From: Macrostomum hystrix
Lineage: Eukaryota > Platyhelminthes > Macrostomidae
Length of the DNA stretch: 64,000 nt
Assembly (NCBI GenBank): GCA_950097015.1
Contig: CATNEN010000003.1
Coordinates: 15,134,001-15,198,000 of the forward strand
Reading direction: 5' to 3'
Shown piece after piece: positions 1 to 22,570 of the stretch (position 1 is its first letter; the number at the start of each line of letters is the position of its first letter). Under the pieces are notes generated by a model. It saw nothing but the letters and a program-made list of their open reading frames with translations, did not search any database and had not been told where the DNA came from. The translations under genes and the position numbers were made by a program.

Positions 1-175
1 CATTTGGCTTGTTTATTAGTCACCTGAACCAGTCTAGTCCAACTTCGTGGACTTATTTACAGGTGAGCTGATCATTTAATTCGGTACTTGTATTAGACTA
101 TTGGACATAATGAGTCATAGAACGATGGGTAGAAGATCATTTGGTCTGATTGATGGTTAATGGTTCAATTATTAA

Positions 176-491
176 CAGTCAAACTTTATCAGCATGTCAC
201 CCGAATGTGCCTGCATCATCTCCGTCTTTGGTGGTCACCTACCTTTATCTAGACGGACTGCGGGACCTTCAAATGCAAAAAATGTGGAAATAGGCCACTC
301 TGGACACCCTGACGCGAATTTCCAAAATTTCACTGCTGAAGCCAAAATATTAGGCGCAGCTCAACCACAGGACACCATCGCCTAGTCTGTCAACCAATCA
401 GTCACCACCCTACGCGGTTAGCTTTCAGGCGCTGCCAAAAATGTCTTAAATGGTATAAAACGGGCGGCAAAATGGCTTGGTAGTCCTACTG
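176..491. mobile_element. TTAA-flanked MITE, internally deleted copy
   Basis: TTAA lies at 172-175 and again at 492-495. The right end matches the right end of the element at 3887-4489 almost base for base, including the terminal CTACCAAG/CTTGGTAG-type inverted repeat. The left end keeps only CAGT and then jumps to the internal AAACTTTATCAGCATG sequence found near 4157 in the longer copy. It is therefore a ~316-bp deletion derivative of a ~603-bp element. TTAA target sites are typical of piggyBac elements; that class assignment is inference because no transposase is present. Confidence 0.75.
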
Positions 492-534
492 TTAAGAGTA
501 GAAAGTAGTCAGGGGTGGGTCAGTCGAGGCAATT

Positions 535-1301
535 ATGAAGCTTCAGCAAGCCGACCTCAACCTGAAATTTGAATCCATCCTGCCGCTAAGGACGAACTAT
601 TTCTGCCAACGCGGCCTGAACTTCTCGCCCAAATTGGCACCTGCGACCCACTGCGAGAGGATTATTTCAGCCTGTTCCCAGAGACAGCGAGGCCTTGGTG
701 GGCTTTCCTACTGTGGGGAACGAAATATTCAAGATCCCAGCTGCACATTGATCCCTACAACTGGACAGGGACTAACGCTGTGCTGAGAGGCAGGAAGCGT
801 TGGAAGCTGTATCCGCCTGGCCAGGATCACCTGCTGTATACGCGCGAAGTCTACACCGGAAAATATCCCCTTAAATCGAGAAAGTACAACAGCTATGCAG
901 ACGCCTTTGATTCTCAAGCAGCCGATCGATTTCCCCAACTGTCTAGGGCCAAAGTGTTGGAATTCGTACAGCATCCAGGTGAACTTCTGATTATCCCTAC
1001 TGGGTGGTTTCATCAGGCGTTCAACGAGGAGCCGACATTGGCCATCTCTGGGCAGCTGATGAATCGCGGAAATTATCGAGCGGTGCTGGAGGAACTGGCC
1101 AAAGCTGGAAATATCCCAAGGGATGGATACCCACCGGAATTTACCAGCATGACACCAGCCGAGAAAACCGCAGCCTGTGTTAAACGGCTGCTACCGTCGG
1201 CTCTAGCCGATGCCGCTGCCACAACCAAGGACGTCCTAGTTCAGATGGAGCGAGAGGGCAAACAGTTCAAAGCCGATGACTGGACAAAAGCTGAACTTTA
1301 A
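535..1301 (+). CDS. JmjC-domain oxygenase, 3' part (5' end unresolved)
   Basis: The frame from 573 to the TAA at 1299-1301 encodes a cupin/JmjC fold. It shows a tryptophan-rich strand (RPWWAFLLWG), the iron-binding HxD in LHIDPYNWTGTNAVL (741-785), GRKRWKLYPPG, and the distal iron histidine in IIPTGWFHQAF. JmjC enzymes are Fe(II)/2-oxoglutarate-dependent hydroxylases or demethylases; the substrate cannot be read from sequence. A long charged tail follows (PAEKTAACVKRLLP...). The 5' side is ambiguous. This frame has a TGA at 570-572, while an ATG at 535 opens a codon-like stretch (MKLQQADLNLKFESILPLR) in another frame. Either an exon begins at 591 after CTAAG, or one base is missing near 588-591, where one extra G would fuse the two frames into ...LPLRDELFLP.... 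The AATAAA poly(A) signal overlaps the stop codon. Upstream exons may lie before the window. Confidence 0.8.
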
Positions 1302-1305
1302 TAAA
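1300..1305 (+). terminator. Poly(A) signal overlapping the JmjC stop codon
   Basis: AATAAA starts at the second base of the TAA stop codon, so the 3' UTR would be only about 15-30 nt. Confidence 0.6.
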
Positions 1306-1317
1306 ATACGCTTCTTG

Positions 1318-1490
1318 CTGTCTAAAAGTGTGGGGTTTTGTGTCTAACTGTCTTTGGCTCTGTGTCTAACAGTCTACGGTTCTTTGTCCAACAGTCTAAG
1401 AGTCTGTGTCTAAAAGTCTATGGCTTTGTGTCTAGCAGTCTATGGTTCTTTGTCTTACAGACTTAGTGTCTAACATTATAACAGTGTACC
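1318..1490. repeat. Degenerate tandem repeat
   Basis: Five to six imperfect units of about 24-30 bp built on TGTCTAACAGTCTATGG and TTCTTTG run directly downstream of the JmjC gene. Confidence 0.6.
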
Positions 1491-1916
1491 TGTCTTAAGT
1501 TAAAATATTTACATTTTGTTATTATTCACTGAACTGTTAACTAGTTTTTCTTACTTTCATAGAAATTGTGACCTGAAGCATATTACGAGCTATTTCTATC
1601 CACAGTCGTTAATTCTTGTTAGTTTTAAAAAAGTGTTTTGTGTCTACTGATTTTTCTTTCCATTTCATGCTTTAAACGAGGACAATTTTTATCTAGTCTT
1701 AACTACGAAGTAATGATTTTTTGAATGATAAGAAAAGTTTTTGCTTTTAATAGAAACACTGAAGTGAGTTTCTTTCTATCTTGTGTGACTGACGCTTTGT
1801 GCCTTAACTTAAAATACATTGTTTGTTATAATTCTATACTTCTATAACTCGAACTTCAAATACATTCAAGCTGCCAAAAATTACCAAAAAATCCAGCTTT
1901 TTTCCTGAGTTTAATT
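1491..1916. other. AT-rich spacer, nothing recognised
   Basis: No ORF, RNA gene or repeat family was recognised between the degenerate array and the SINE. Confidence 0.5.
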
Positions 1917-2166
1917 GATGTCGTGACTTTAAGGTCAAAGGTTCGATTCCTGACTCCACGGGAAAAATTTGGGCCTTTTAGCGAGACACTTAACTCTGCA
2001 TCGCTTCAGTTCACCCAACTATTAAATAGGTACCAGCATTAGTTGGGGTAATTGAAGTTTTGTGTGGCGACACCCCCAGTCCATGGACAGGTACGCGGCC
2101 TTCAGATACGTCGTGCAATAGTTGCTGCGACTGTGCTGTCGGCTGCACATCTGGCCCGATTGGGGC
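1917..2166 (+). mobile_element. SINE-B, 5'-truncated
   Basis: It begins inside the tRNA-like head (box B GGTTCGATTCC at about 1950). The body continues with GCGAGACACTTAACTCTGC, the TTCAGTTCACCCAACT core, the GACACCCCCAGTCCATGG block and the CTGTGCTGTCGGCTGCACAT end. Copies at 22571, 41166, 50262 and 52358 share this order. Confidence 0.8.
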
Positions 2167-2633
2167 AGGTGCAAAAAGTAAATGTTGTTAATTAATATTA
2201 ATCATTATGTTCAGTATATTTTTCTGGTCACTTAGGGTCATTTAATTTTCTTTATGGTCGCAATTCTCTTAGGTTTATAAGCAATTTCTTTTTTAGGTAT
2301 TGGGGCCACGTATAAGCCGTTTCTAAGACTCTTTCATTTTTCCTCTGAGAATTATTATATTTCTGTTCTTCTAAAATCCACTTACAAGTAAATTAATACT
2401 TGTCTCTCAACTAAACTAATTTTGTAGCATTTTGAATATTCAGCTGCCAAAAATCCGGAGAGTCGTTATTCACGACACACGGAGCCTACGAAAATGCAAA
2501 TTTTGGCGGATATTTAAACTGCGCGGCGGATCATTTTCTCCCGAGGGTTAAGAGGAAAAACCACAGCTCATTGATTAGCAGGCAGAAACGGAAAATCGCA
2601 AAACGTCTTGAAATATCTAGACTTAAAAAAACA
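2167..2633 (+). other. 5' flank / 5' UTR of the PKC gene
   Basis: No gene is visible. GATATTTAAACTGCGCGG at about 2507-2524 could serve as a core promoter 110-125 bp upstream of the ATG, but the match to a TATA box is weak. Confidence 0.3.
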
Positions 2634-14054
<11,421 letters not shown>

Positions 14055-14062
14055 ATGACAAT

Positions 14063-14068
14063 AATAAA
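14063..14068 (+). terminator. Poly(A) signal of the PKC gene
   Basis: AATAAA starts 9 nt after the TGA stop codon; a very short 3' UTR is implied, as for the JmjC gene. Confidence 0.6.
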
Positions 14069-14174
14069 TATTTGGAAGTTAATTGTATTTCGTGTACTAA
14101 AAAGAAGTTTTAGTCAGTAACTAAAATCATCATGTGTACTAACGAGCTTTTCTAAAAATAGTCTAACCCTTTCT

Positions 14175-14468
14175 AAAATAGCTCAAGCTATTCTATAAAT
14201 AGCTCAAGCTATTCTATAAATAGCTCAAGCTATTCTATAAATAGCTCAAGCTATTCTATAAATAGCTCAAGTTATTCTATAAATAGCTCAAGCTATTCTA
14301 TAAATAGCTCAAGCTATTCTATAAATAGCTCAAGCTATTCTATAAATAGCTCAAGCTATTCTATAAATAGCTCAAGCTATTCTATAAATAGCACAAGCTA
14401 TTCTATAAATAGCTCAAGCTATTCTATAAATAGCTCAAGCTATTCTATAAATAGCACAAGCCGTTCTT
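14175..14468. repeat. 21-bp palindromic minisatellite downstream of PKC
   Basis: About 14 units of 21 bp containing AATAGCTCAAGCTATT, a 7-bp inverted repeat with a CA centre, plus CTATA. Units are nearly identical; occasional AGCACAAG variants occur. Confidence 0.95.
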
Positions 14469-15205
14469 TGAACGTGCTAAATAAACAATTACATAGTTCC
14501 TAAAACTAAACCTCCTGGAGAAAGAAATATTTGATTGTGTTTATTAAGTCCTTAACCCGATTTTTCTCCATTTAAAGTACAAATTTATTTACTATTCAAG
14601 CAATTTTTATCACAATTGCACGATTTAAACTTCTCTGAAAAAGTCATGACAATTCTCTTGAGACGAAAAGCACATATTTATTTTGCAAATTTGCTTTAAA
14701 AGGAAAAATATATTTTACGTTTTAAAGTTTCTACTTAAAGTGTTTTTTCACACGAGTATTTGTTATAACTGTTTGTAGTCCACAATCTCCTGTTCAGAGC
14801 TAGTCAAACAAATATTAAGCATAAATTATTGTTTAGCTTAGTTAATAGACGGTTGTTCATTGTTTTTCTGTCAGTTTTTTGTTTTATATTTTCACTATTT
14901 TGTGGATTTTAATATAAAAAGTCGCTTTTTGTTTTATCCATTGCGTCAGTAAACTGTCTTGATGTTGGATTACGGAACTGAATTTTTTACCGGCTTTATT
15001 GTCGTTTTCTTAGAAATTAATGTTTGTTTTTTTTGTTTGAGTCCTTAACTGATGCACTGATTCTTGTAATTTATTTTTTTACTAATTTTCTTTAATCGCA
15101 AAAAGATGAGCACTTTCGTCTGCGTACGAGTATTAAACAAAAGAGTAAACCTACGCAAGTAATAATACCTGAAATAACTGTTTAATAATCTTACACCGAC
15201 TTTTT
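14469..15205. other. AT-rich intergenic spacer
   Basis: T-rich stretches and no ORF above background; nothing recognised. Confidence 0.5.
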
Positions 15206-17020
15206 ACAGTGCGGTGGACTGAACAGACAGTGGAGTGACAGAACAGATAGTAGAGTGACAGAACAGACAGTGGAGTGACAGAACAGACAGTAGAGTGACA
15301 GAACAGACAGTGGAGTGACAGAACAGACAGTAGAGTGACAGAACAGACAGTGGAGTGACAGAACAGATTGTAGAGTGACAGAACAGACAGTAGAGTGACA
15401 GAACAGATAGTAGAGTGACAGAACGGATAGTGGAGTGATGGAACAGACAGTAGAGTGACAGAACAGACAGTGGAGTGACGGAACAGACAGTAGAGTGACA
15501 GAACAGACAGTGGAGTGACAGAACAGATAGTAGAGTGACAGAACAGACAGTAGAGTGACAGAACAGACAGTAGAGTGACAGAACAGACAGTAGAGTGACG
15601 GAACAGACAGTAGAGTGACGGAACAGACAGTGCAGTGACAGAACAGACAGTAGAGTGACAGAACAGACAGTGGAGTGACAGAACAGATTGTAGAGTGACA
15701 GAACAGACAGTAGAGTGACAGAACAGATAGTAGAGTGACAGAACGGATAGTGGAGTGATGGAACAGACAGTAGAGTGACAGAACAGACAGTGGAGTGACG
15801 GCACAGACAGTGGAGTGACAGAACAGACAGTGGAGTGACAGAACAGACAGTGGAGTGACAGAACAGACAGTAGAGTGACAGAACAGACAGTGGAGTGACG
15901 GAACAGACAGTAGAGTGACAGAACCGACAGTGGAGTGACAGAACAGACAGTAGAGTGACAGAACAGACAGTGGAGTGACAGAACAGATTGTAGAGTGACA
16001 GAACAGACAGTAGAGTGACAGAACAGATAGTAGAGTGACAGAACGGATAGTGGAGTGATGGAACAGACAGTAGAGTGACAGAACAGACAGTGGAGTGACG
16101 GAACAGACAGTAGAGTGACAGAACAGACAGTGGAGTGACAGAACAGACAGTAGAGTGACGGAACAGACAGTGCAGTGACAGAACAGACAGTAGAGTGACA
16201 GAACAGACAGTGGAGTGACAGAACAGATTGTAGAGTGACAGAACAGACAGTAGAGTGACAGAACAGATAGTAGAGTGACAGAACGGATAGTGGAGTGATG
16301 GAACAGACAGTAGAGTGACAGAACAGACAGTGGAGTGACGGCACAGACAGTGGAGTGACAGAACAGACAGTGGAGTGACAGAACAGACAGTGGAGTGACA
16401 GAACAGACAGTAGAGTGACAGAACAGACAGTGGAGTGACGGAACAGACAGTAGAGTGACAGAACCGACAGTGGAGTGACAGAACAGACAGTAGAGTGACA
16501 GAACAGACAGTAGAGTGACGGAACAGACAGTAGAGTGACAGAACAGACAGTAGAGTGACAGAACAGACAGTAGAGTGACAGAACAGACAGTGGAGTGACG
16601 GAACAGACAGTAGAGTGACAGAACGGATAGTGGAGTGATGGAACAGACAGTAGAGTGACAGAACAGACAGTGGAGTGACGGAACAGACAGTAGAGTGACA
16701 GAACAGACAGTGGAGTGACAGAACAGATAATAGAGTGACAGAACAGACAGTAGAGTGACAGAACAGACAGTAGAGTGACAGAACAGACAGTAGAGTGACG
16801 GAACAGACAGTAGAGTGACAGAACAGACAGTAGAGTGACAGAACAGACAGTGGAGTGACAGAACAGACAGTGGAGTGACGGAACAGACAGTAGAGTGACA
16901 GAACAGACAGTAGAGTGACGGAACAGACAGTGCAGTGACAAAACAGACTGTGGAGTGACAGAACAGACAGTGGAGTGACAAAACAGACTGTGGAGTGACA
17001 GAACAGACTGTGGAGTGACA
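15206..17020. repeat. 20-bp satellite with higher-order structure
   Basis: About 90 units of 20 bp (GAACAGACAGTGGAGTGACA and the TAGAGTGACA variant). Marker variants recur in the same order: GAACAGATTG at 15361, 15681, 15981 and 16221, each followed by GAACGGATAG TGGAGTGATG about 60 bp later. This shows amplification of multi-unit blocks. Confidence 0.96.
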
Positions 17021-18240
17021 GTAAAAAGGCTATAATGTGCTATAATAATACTATAATACAAAGTTGTATAAAATCAAATTAACCTCAAATAATTTTCCAA
17101 TCGAATTTTCAGCTCGCCTTGGCAACACAGTCAGTGAGAAGACCCAAAATGGCTTTGAGGTTTTGGGAAGTGATGCAACTTAAGCTCCCAGTCGCTGTCA
17201 GAACTTCCTCTATAGTTCAGGCAGGCGCAGGACCAAAATGGAGAGATGCAGTCAGTTGCTAGGATAAACTAAATCCTAAAATAGACACTATTCACGCGCT
17301 AGTCCATTTTCATTTCCTCAATTTGTGGTGAAGGAGAAAATTGAGAAGGCATTTTTATTCGCGCTACGGAATAAATAATTATTATTTGGCCTACGTGGAG
17401 TGCTGTGCCTAAAGACTTTTTTTAACTAAATGCTGTCCTGCAGGCGCATCATTCGGTCCAAAGCCAGACCCGAATCTTTCGGACCGGATCAATGCTAACC
17501 AATTTAGCTGGCTGGGAAAATTTTCATTTTAACGTGTCATTAGGGATTACATCAAATAGGCTGTGGGCCAGGGGCGGTTTTGACGCGGGTCCACCTCTCT
17601 CACTCTCTCTCTCTTTCTCTTGAACGATCATAATTTTATTAATGGCTTGGGACTGGACAAAGCCAAGCAGGCCATCTAGAGCCAATCGTTTCAATCTTGG
17701 GCACATTCGGGCTGCTGTTACTATAGGAGCTGTTACATCTTAACACTGATTATATCCCCCCGCCTTGTAGGCCGGCGATGGGACGCGAACCCCGCGGGCC
17801 CACATCCAGTTAATCCCAAATCATCTTGTATTCCCATTTTATATTTTGGACAGTCAGAACTGACGAACGCACACACCGCAAAAGCCTTCATGCAATTCAC
17901 TTTCAACCCCATGCTCTGATGCCAGTTAATTTCTAATCTTTAGCCTGATGGGATGAGTTCTATGGGAGAATTCTCCCAACGCCGAGACAAAACTCAGGGA
18001 GAATTAAAACTGATAGACTTGGATGTGAGGGCTGCAGGAGGAGAATTTGACTGATCAAATTTGTTGTGTTGGCTTTCAATTAGTTGAGAGTTTCTCGATT
18101 ACTTTTAGGCGAAATGACAGGCCTTGTCGATAAATTGACCATTCGGTCTATTGCCAGAATAATCTGAATAATCTGTTGCAGATTAGGCCTTTCATCTTTC
18201 GTTTTTATCTACTGACTTCAAATTCTAAGCCGCACCTACT
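17021..18240. other. Intergenic, no gene recognised
   Basis: No convincing coding region. GGACGCGAACCCCGCGGG at about 17781-17798 looks like a box-B-type tRNA/SINE fragment in reverse orientation, too weak to call. Confidence 0.4.
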
Positions 18241-18600
18241 TCTGCCATCTCTTCTACCTATCTCTAGTCTCTTATCTCTATTCTCCCATCTCTATTCTCC
18301 CATCTTTTAAATTCCATTTTAAATATTCTATTTCTTTTTTCCTACCTCAATTCTCCCACCTCTATTTTCTCATCTCTATTCTCCATTTTCTATTCTCCCA
18401 AATCTGTTCTCTCATCTCTATTCTTCCATGTATCTGTTCTCCCATATCTGTTCTCCCATCTCTATTCTCCTATCTCTATTCCCCCACCTTTATTATCCCA
18501 TTTCGATTCTCCTATCTTCAAGATCCCATCTTAAATCTCCCATTTCTACTCTTCCACCTCAGTTCTCCTAAGTCTATTCTCCCACCTCTAAAATCTCTGT
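18241..18600. repeat. Degenerate pyrimidine-rich tandem repeat
   Basis: Imperfect units of about 14-16 bp built on TCTATTCTCCCATC. Confidence 0.65.
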
Positions 18601-18898
18601 TTTCACACGCAATCGTTCGAAAAATGTCAGAAATTCTGATAAATAAATTAACGAAGTGCTGTTTCAATGCTTTTTGTATTTAACCGTTTTTAATTAAAAT
18701 CTTAATACTTCTTGATTTGCACTTGACTTTTTTCAAAATGAGATATGAGTATATTTAAACAAAATTTTAACAATTTCTTCACAAAGAGCAAATTATTCAG
18801 TTAAAAAATCAGTGACATTTTTTAAGTTGGTTCAAAAATTTAAATATTTCCGCAAACGATTTTCTATTTTACACCAGACAATGATAGATGGAGGACGA

Positions 18899-19452
18899 GA
18901 AGTAGACTGACAGTGAGGAGTAGATTGACAGTGAGAAGTAGACTGACAGTGAGAAGTAGACTGACAGTGAGAAGTAGACTGACAGTGAGAAGTAGATTGA
19001 CAGTGAGAAGTAGACTGACAGTGAGAAGTAGAGTGGCAGTGAGAAGTAGAGTGACAGTGAGAAGTAGAGTGGCAGTGAGAAGTAGATTGACAGTGAGAAG
19101 TAGATTGACAGTGAGAAGTTGAGTGACAGTGAGAAGTAGAGTGACAGTGAGAAGTAGATTGACAGTGAGAAGTAGACTTACAGTGAGAAATAGAGTGACA
19201 GTGAGAAGTAGATTGACAGTGAGAAGTAGATTGACAGTGAGAAGTAGAGTGACAGTGAGAAGTAGACTGACAGTGAGAAGTAGATTGACAGTGAGAAGTA
19301 GATTGACAGTGAGAAGTAGAGTGACAGTGAGAAGTAGATTGACAGTGAGAAGTAGAGTGACAGTGAGAAGTAGACTGACAGTGAGAAGTTGAGTGACAGT
19401 GAAAAGTTGATTGACAGTGAGAAGTAGATTGACAGTGAGAAGTAGATTGATA
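18899..19452. repeat. 18-bp minisatellite
   Basis: About 31 units of AGTAGATTGACAGTGAGA and single-base variants. Being a multiple of three, it reads openly as RSRLTV repeats on the plus strand. It lies ~200 bp beyond the TLX stop codon. Confidence 0.95.
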
Positions 19453-19649
19453 TTTAGATTTGATATTAAGAAAGCATATTTAAAGTTAAAGCAAATTAAT
19501 TATGTTGTTTTTTTAGGATTATAGAAAAACAAAAAGGCAAGTTTGATAAAAAAATTCTAATCAGTTTAGATCGTGATGGGCTTCGAATTTAGTTTTCAAG
19601 GCAAAAACAGCAGCAGCAGCAGCAGCCTGTGACTACCAAGTTGATCCCT

Positions 19650-21675
19650 TTACTCATTCTCTGGACAAGCAGCATCGCTCTCTTCGCCGCTGTCTAGACT
19701 ATCATCGGCGTCGGTCATCGCCCCGGACACGTCAAGCTCCAACTCCGGCCAGGCGACGGCCGCGGCGGCGGAGCCATTCGCTGAAGCCGCTGCTGCGGCT
19801 GCGGCTGCTGCTGCTTGGATACCGATGAGGTAGCGACTGGCCGCTTGACGCTCCGCTTCCCGCTCCTCGGTTGTCTGTCGACTGTGGGGGGCGATGAAGT
19901 GGAGGGTGAGAAGTAGTTAAGGGACGTTGAGAAGTAGATAAGGGAGGTTGAGAAGTAGATAAGGGACGTTGAGAAGTAGATAAGGGAGGTTGAGAAGTAG
20001 ATAAGGGAGGTTGAGAAGTAGATAAGGGAGGTTGAGAAGTAGATAAGGGAGGTTGAGAAGTAGATAAGGGAGGTTGAGAAGTAGATAAGGGAGGTTGAGA
20101 AGTAGATAAGGGAGGTTGAGAAGCAGATAAGGGAGGTTGAGTAGTAGATAAGGGAGACTGGAAAGTAGATAGGGGAGGTTGAGAAGTAGATAAGGGAGGT
20201 TGAGAAGCAGATAAGGGAGGTTGAGTAGTAGATAAGGGAGACTGGAAAGTAGATAGGGGAGGTTGAGAAGTAGATAAGAGAGTTTGAGAAGTAGACAATT
20301 GATGTTGAGAAGTAGAATAAAAAGTTTAGAAGCTAGATTGAATAGATTGAAAAGTAGATAAATGAAAGAGTAAAGCATGCAACGTCGGGAAGGGGTTGGG
20401 CAGCAGAGATTAGGAAGATAATATAGATAAGGGATAAGAAGGGAGAGTGTTAATTTACAGTAAGAAAATAAATTTGTGAAAATTGTTTCAATATAAAGAG
20501 TTCAGCAGATATTAGGGGACTAAACAATCTCATAAAATGCTTCACTCACCGCCATTTCGTTCTTCGATTCTGGAACCATGTTTTCACCTGCGCGTCGGTC
20601 ATTTTCAAACCTTTGGCTAAAGTGGCCCGCTCCGATGAAGCCAGATACTTCTGCTGATGAAATCGCTTTTCAAGTTCCATGACCTGCAGATTTGAAAAAA
20701 AAATCTTTAAACTTGAACTTTCAGAGGCTGAGGACACAATAATCAGAATTTTCTAAGAAACTGAAGACACGACGTAAATTTTCCGAGAAACAAACAATAA
20801 AACCCTGAATTTTCCAAGAAGCTGAAACATAAATACCTGAATTTTCCAAGAAACTGAAACATAAATACCAGAATTTTCCAAGAAACTGAAACATAAATAC
20901 CTGAATTTTCCTAGAAACTGAAACATAAAAACCTGAATTTTCCAAGAAACTGAAACATAAATACCTGAATTTTCCAAGAAACTTAAACATAAATACCCGA
21001 ATTTTCCAAGAAACTGAAACATTAATTCCTGAATTTTCTAAGAAACTAAAAAAATAGGACCGGGTTTCTCCAAAAAATATGATCAGAATTGTCCAAGTAA
21101 CCGAAGAAACGAAACCTGAATTTTCAGAGAAAATGAGAATAAAAAACCCGCATTTTCCAAGAAACTAAAGACATGAAATCTGCATTTCCTGAGCAACGGA
21201 AGACACAAGACCTGATATTTTTTACTAGCTTAGAATTAAGTTACTTGCTATATTCTGGAAACAAATGTGAGCTTGATTTTTTAACGAAAATCCAGGGAAG
21301 ACAATTTTTTTAATAAACTGATGACGCAGAAGCTGAATTTCTAAGAAACCGGGAATTTTCCGCGAAATTGATAGTCTGAGGAAACGAAACCTGTTGCTAT
21401 CAGAATACATTTTCGCATGCAAAAAAAATAAATTTCAGCTCTTTAATACCTGAAATCTGGAAAATGACGTTCTTGGCTTCTTCCGTTTTGGCGGCGAGCG
21501 ATTCTGGTACGGGTGTCCGATCCGTCTGGGATCTGGAAGACGTTGATGCTTTCAGGTATTTTGTCCATCGATTTTGTTTTTTTCACGGGTAAAAAAGCGT
21601 CTGCTATACTCACATAGAAGGCGTTCTTTTCGTAAAGCCTCCAACCATTGCGCCTGAAGACCAGACAGACTTGGC

Positions 21676-21743
<68 letters not shown>

Positions 21744-21835
21744 TTGTTGCATTGTTGAAGAAGACAGAGGCGGTTGCAAATTTAGCTGCATCGTTGAAAT
21801 CTGTAAAGGTTGAGACGCTGGATGCGGTAACTGAG

Positions 21836-21873
<38 letters not shown>

Positions 21874-22169
21874 CTCAGCATATTCCAGATAAACAAATTG
21901 GCGGCACTGAAATCATTCTGCGGATTTGGAAACGGAGTCCCGCTAGGCCCGAAAAGCAGATGCTGAGGAAGCAGAGATGTCGGCGTTGGCGGTAGCAAAG
22001 CATGCTGCTGCTGCTGCTGCTGCTGGGCAAAGCTTAAAAAAGTAGACGGAGCCGCATCCTCGCCTAGACCGCTAGATTGTCTCACACTGTCGTTATTGTT
22101 GTCAGCATTGTTGCTGTTGCCTAGTAGATTATCTATGCGAAATCGATACGATCGATCAGGCGCTGACAT
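19650..22169 (-). CDS. TLX: TLX-type homeobox transcription factor
   Basis: Exons in transcript order: 22169-21614, 21532-21450, 20683-20550, 19881-19650, totalling 1005 bp (334 residues) with frame kept. The diagnostic TLX sequence is intact across three exons: [19 protein letters not shown], then [58 protein letters not shown]. The Thr in VKTWFQNRR (homeodomain position 47) is the TLX/HOX11 hallmark. Near the N-terminus, [12 protein letters not shown] resembles an EH1/NK-type Groucho-binding motif (inference). Exon 1 has several long glutamine runs encoded by CAG/CAA; the last exon has an alanine run and an acidic C-terminus. The vertebrate TLX tail after the homeodomain is not recognisable. 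An intron splits the homeodomain early in helix 1. Introns 2 and 3 carry 32-bp and 21-bp arrays. A CAG/CTG run (about six repeats at 19608-19625) lies just past the stop. Expected role: nuclear DNA-binding regulator of neural/cell fate. Confidence 0.93.
19896..20310. repeat. 21-bp minisatellite in TLX intron 3
   Basis: About 19 units containing GAAGTAGATAAGGGAGG plus TTGA. The array starts about 15 bp from the last TLX exon. As 21 is a multiple of three it stays open on the minus strand (LSTSQPP heptads), but it contains no coding signal and is intronic. Confidence 0.93.
20720..21200. repeat. 32-bp minisatellite in TLX intron 2
   Basis: A core of about eight good 32-bp units (AAACTGAAACATAAATACC plus TGAATTTTCCAAG) between 20790 and 21040, fading to degenerate copies on both sides. 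Confidence 0.85.
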
Positions 22170-22470
22170 GATTAATCTTGACTGTGCGTTGCTTTCAAAG
22201 AAATTAATATTTCGATCAGGATATTTTAGAAAGAAAACTCTTCAGTTTTAATAGGGAGCGGGAGAAAGCTTTTAATTGCCTCAGAGGCGCGCAGGATTGG
22301 GGTTGGCGTTTTGTCCCGAGCCAATCCGAGAGACACTTCGCCACTCCTTCCCACCCTCCTTCAGCCAGTTTTATCCCAATAGGAATCTCGCGAAGAGGTT
22401 CTAGTCCTATAGTTGTCCGGTTAAAAGACGCTGAATTGACAAAAAACTATTGCTTTAACTTTTTTAAATT
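22170..22470 (-). other. 5' flank of TLX
   Basis: No TATA box seen. A GC-richer stretch at 22250-22350 may be the promoter/5' UTR, but nothing decisive is visible. Confidence 0.3.
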
Positions 22471-22477
22471 TAATAGT

Positions 22478-22560
22478 AGGAAGACCACAGGGGGGTATTT
22501 TTACGATTCAACGATATTCAACGAAAAATTTTTGAACCAAATGGTGGAATCTTGTAGGCA
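22478..22560. mobile_element. Foldback MITE terminal fragment
   Basis: AGTAGGAAGACCACAGGGG followed by GGTATTTTTACGATTCAACG matches the terminal arm of the element at 56276-56777. Confidence 0.5.
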
Positions 22561-22570
22561 GTGACTGTAG

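Noticed and set aside
15151-17061. Minus-strand frames of 636 and 596 codons as genes
   Set aside because: Products of the 20-bp satellite (20-residue period), with no start context, splice signal or flanking coding sequence.
17760-17830. tRNA gene on the minus strand
   Set aside because: Only a box-B-like GGGTTCGCGTCCC is visible; box A and cloverleaf pairing are not convincing.
19732-20298. Serine/proline repeat protein as a TLX tail
   Set aside because: The heptad repeats come from the 21-bp intronic array; a CAG acceptor at 19882-19884 restores the [13 protein letters not shown] frame expected after the homeodomain.
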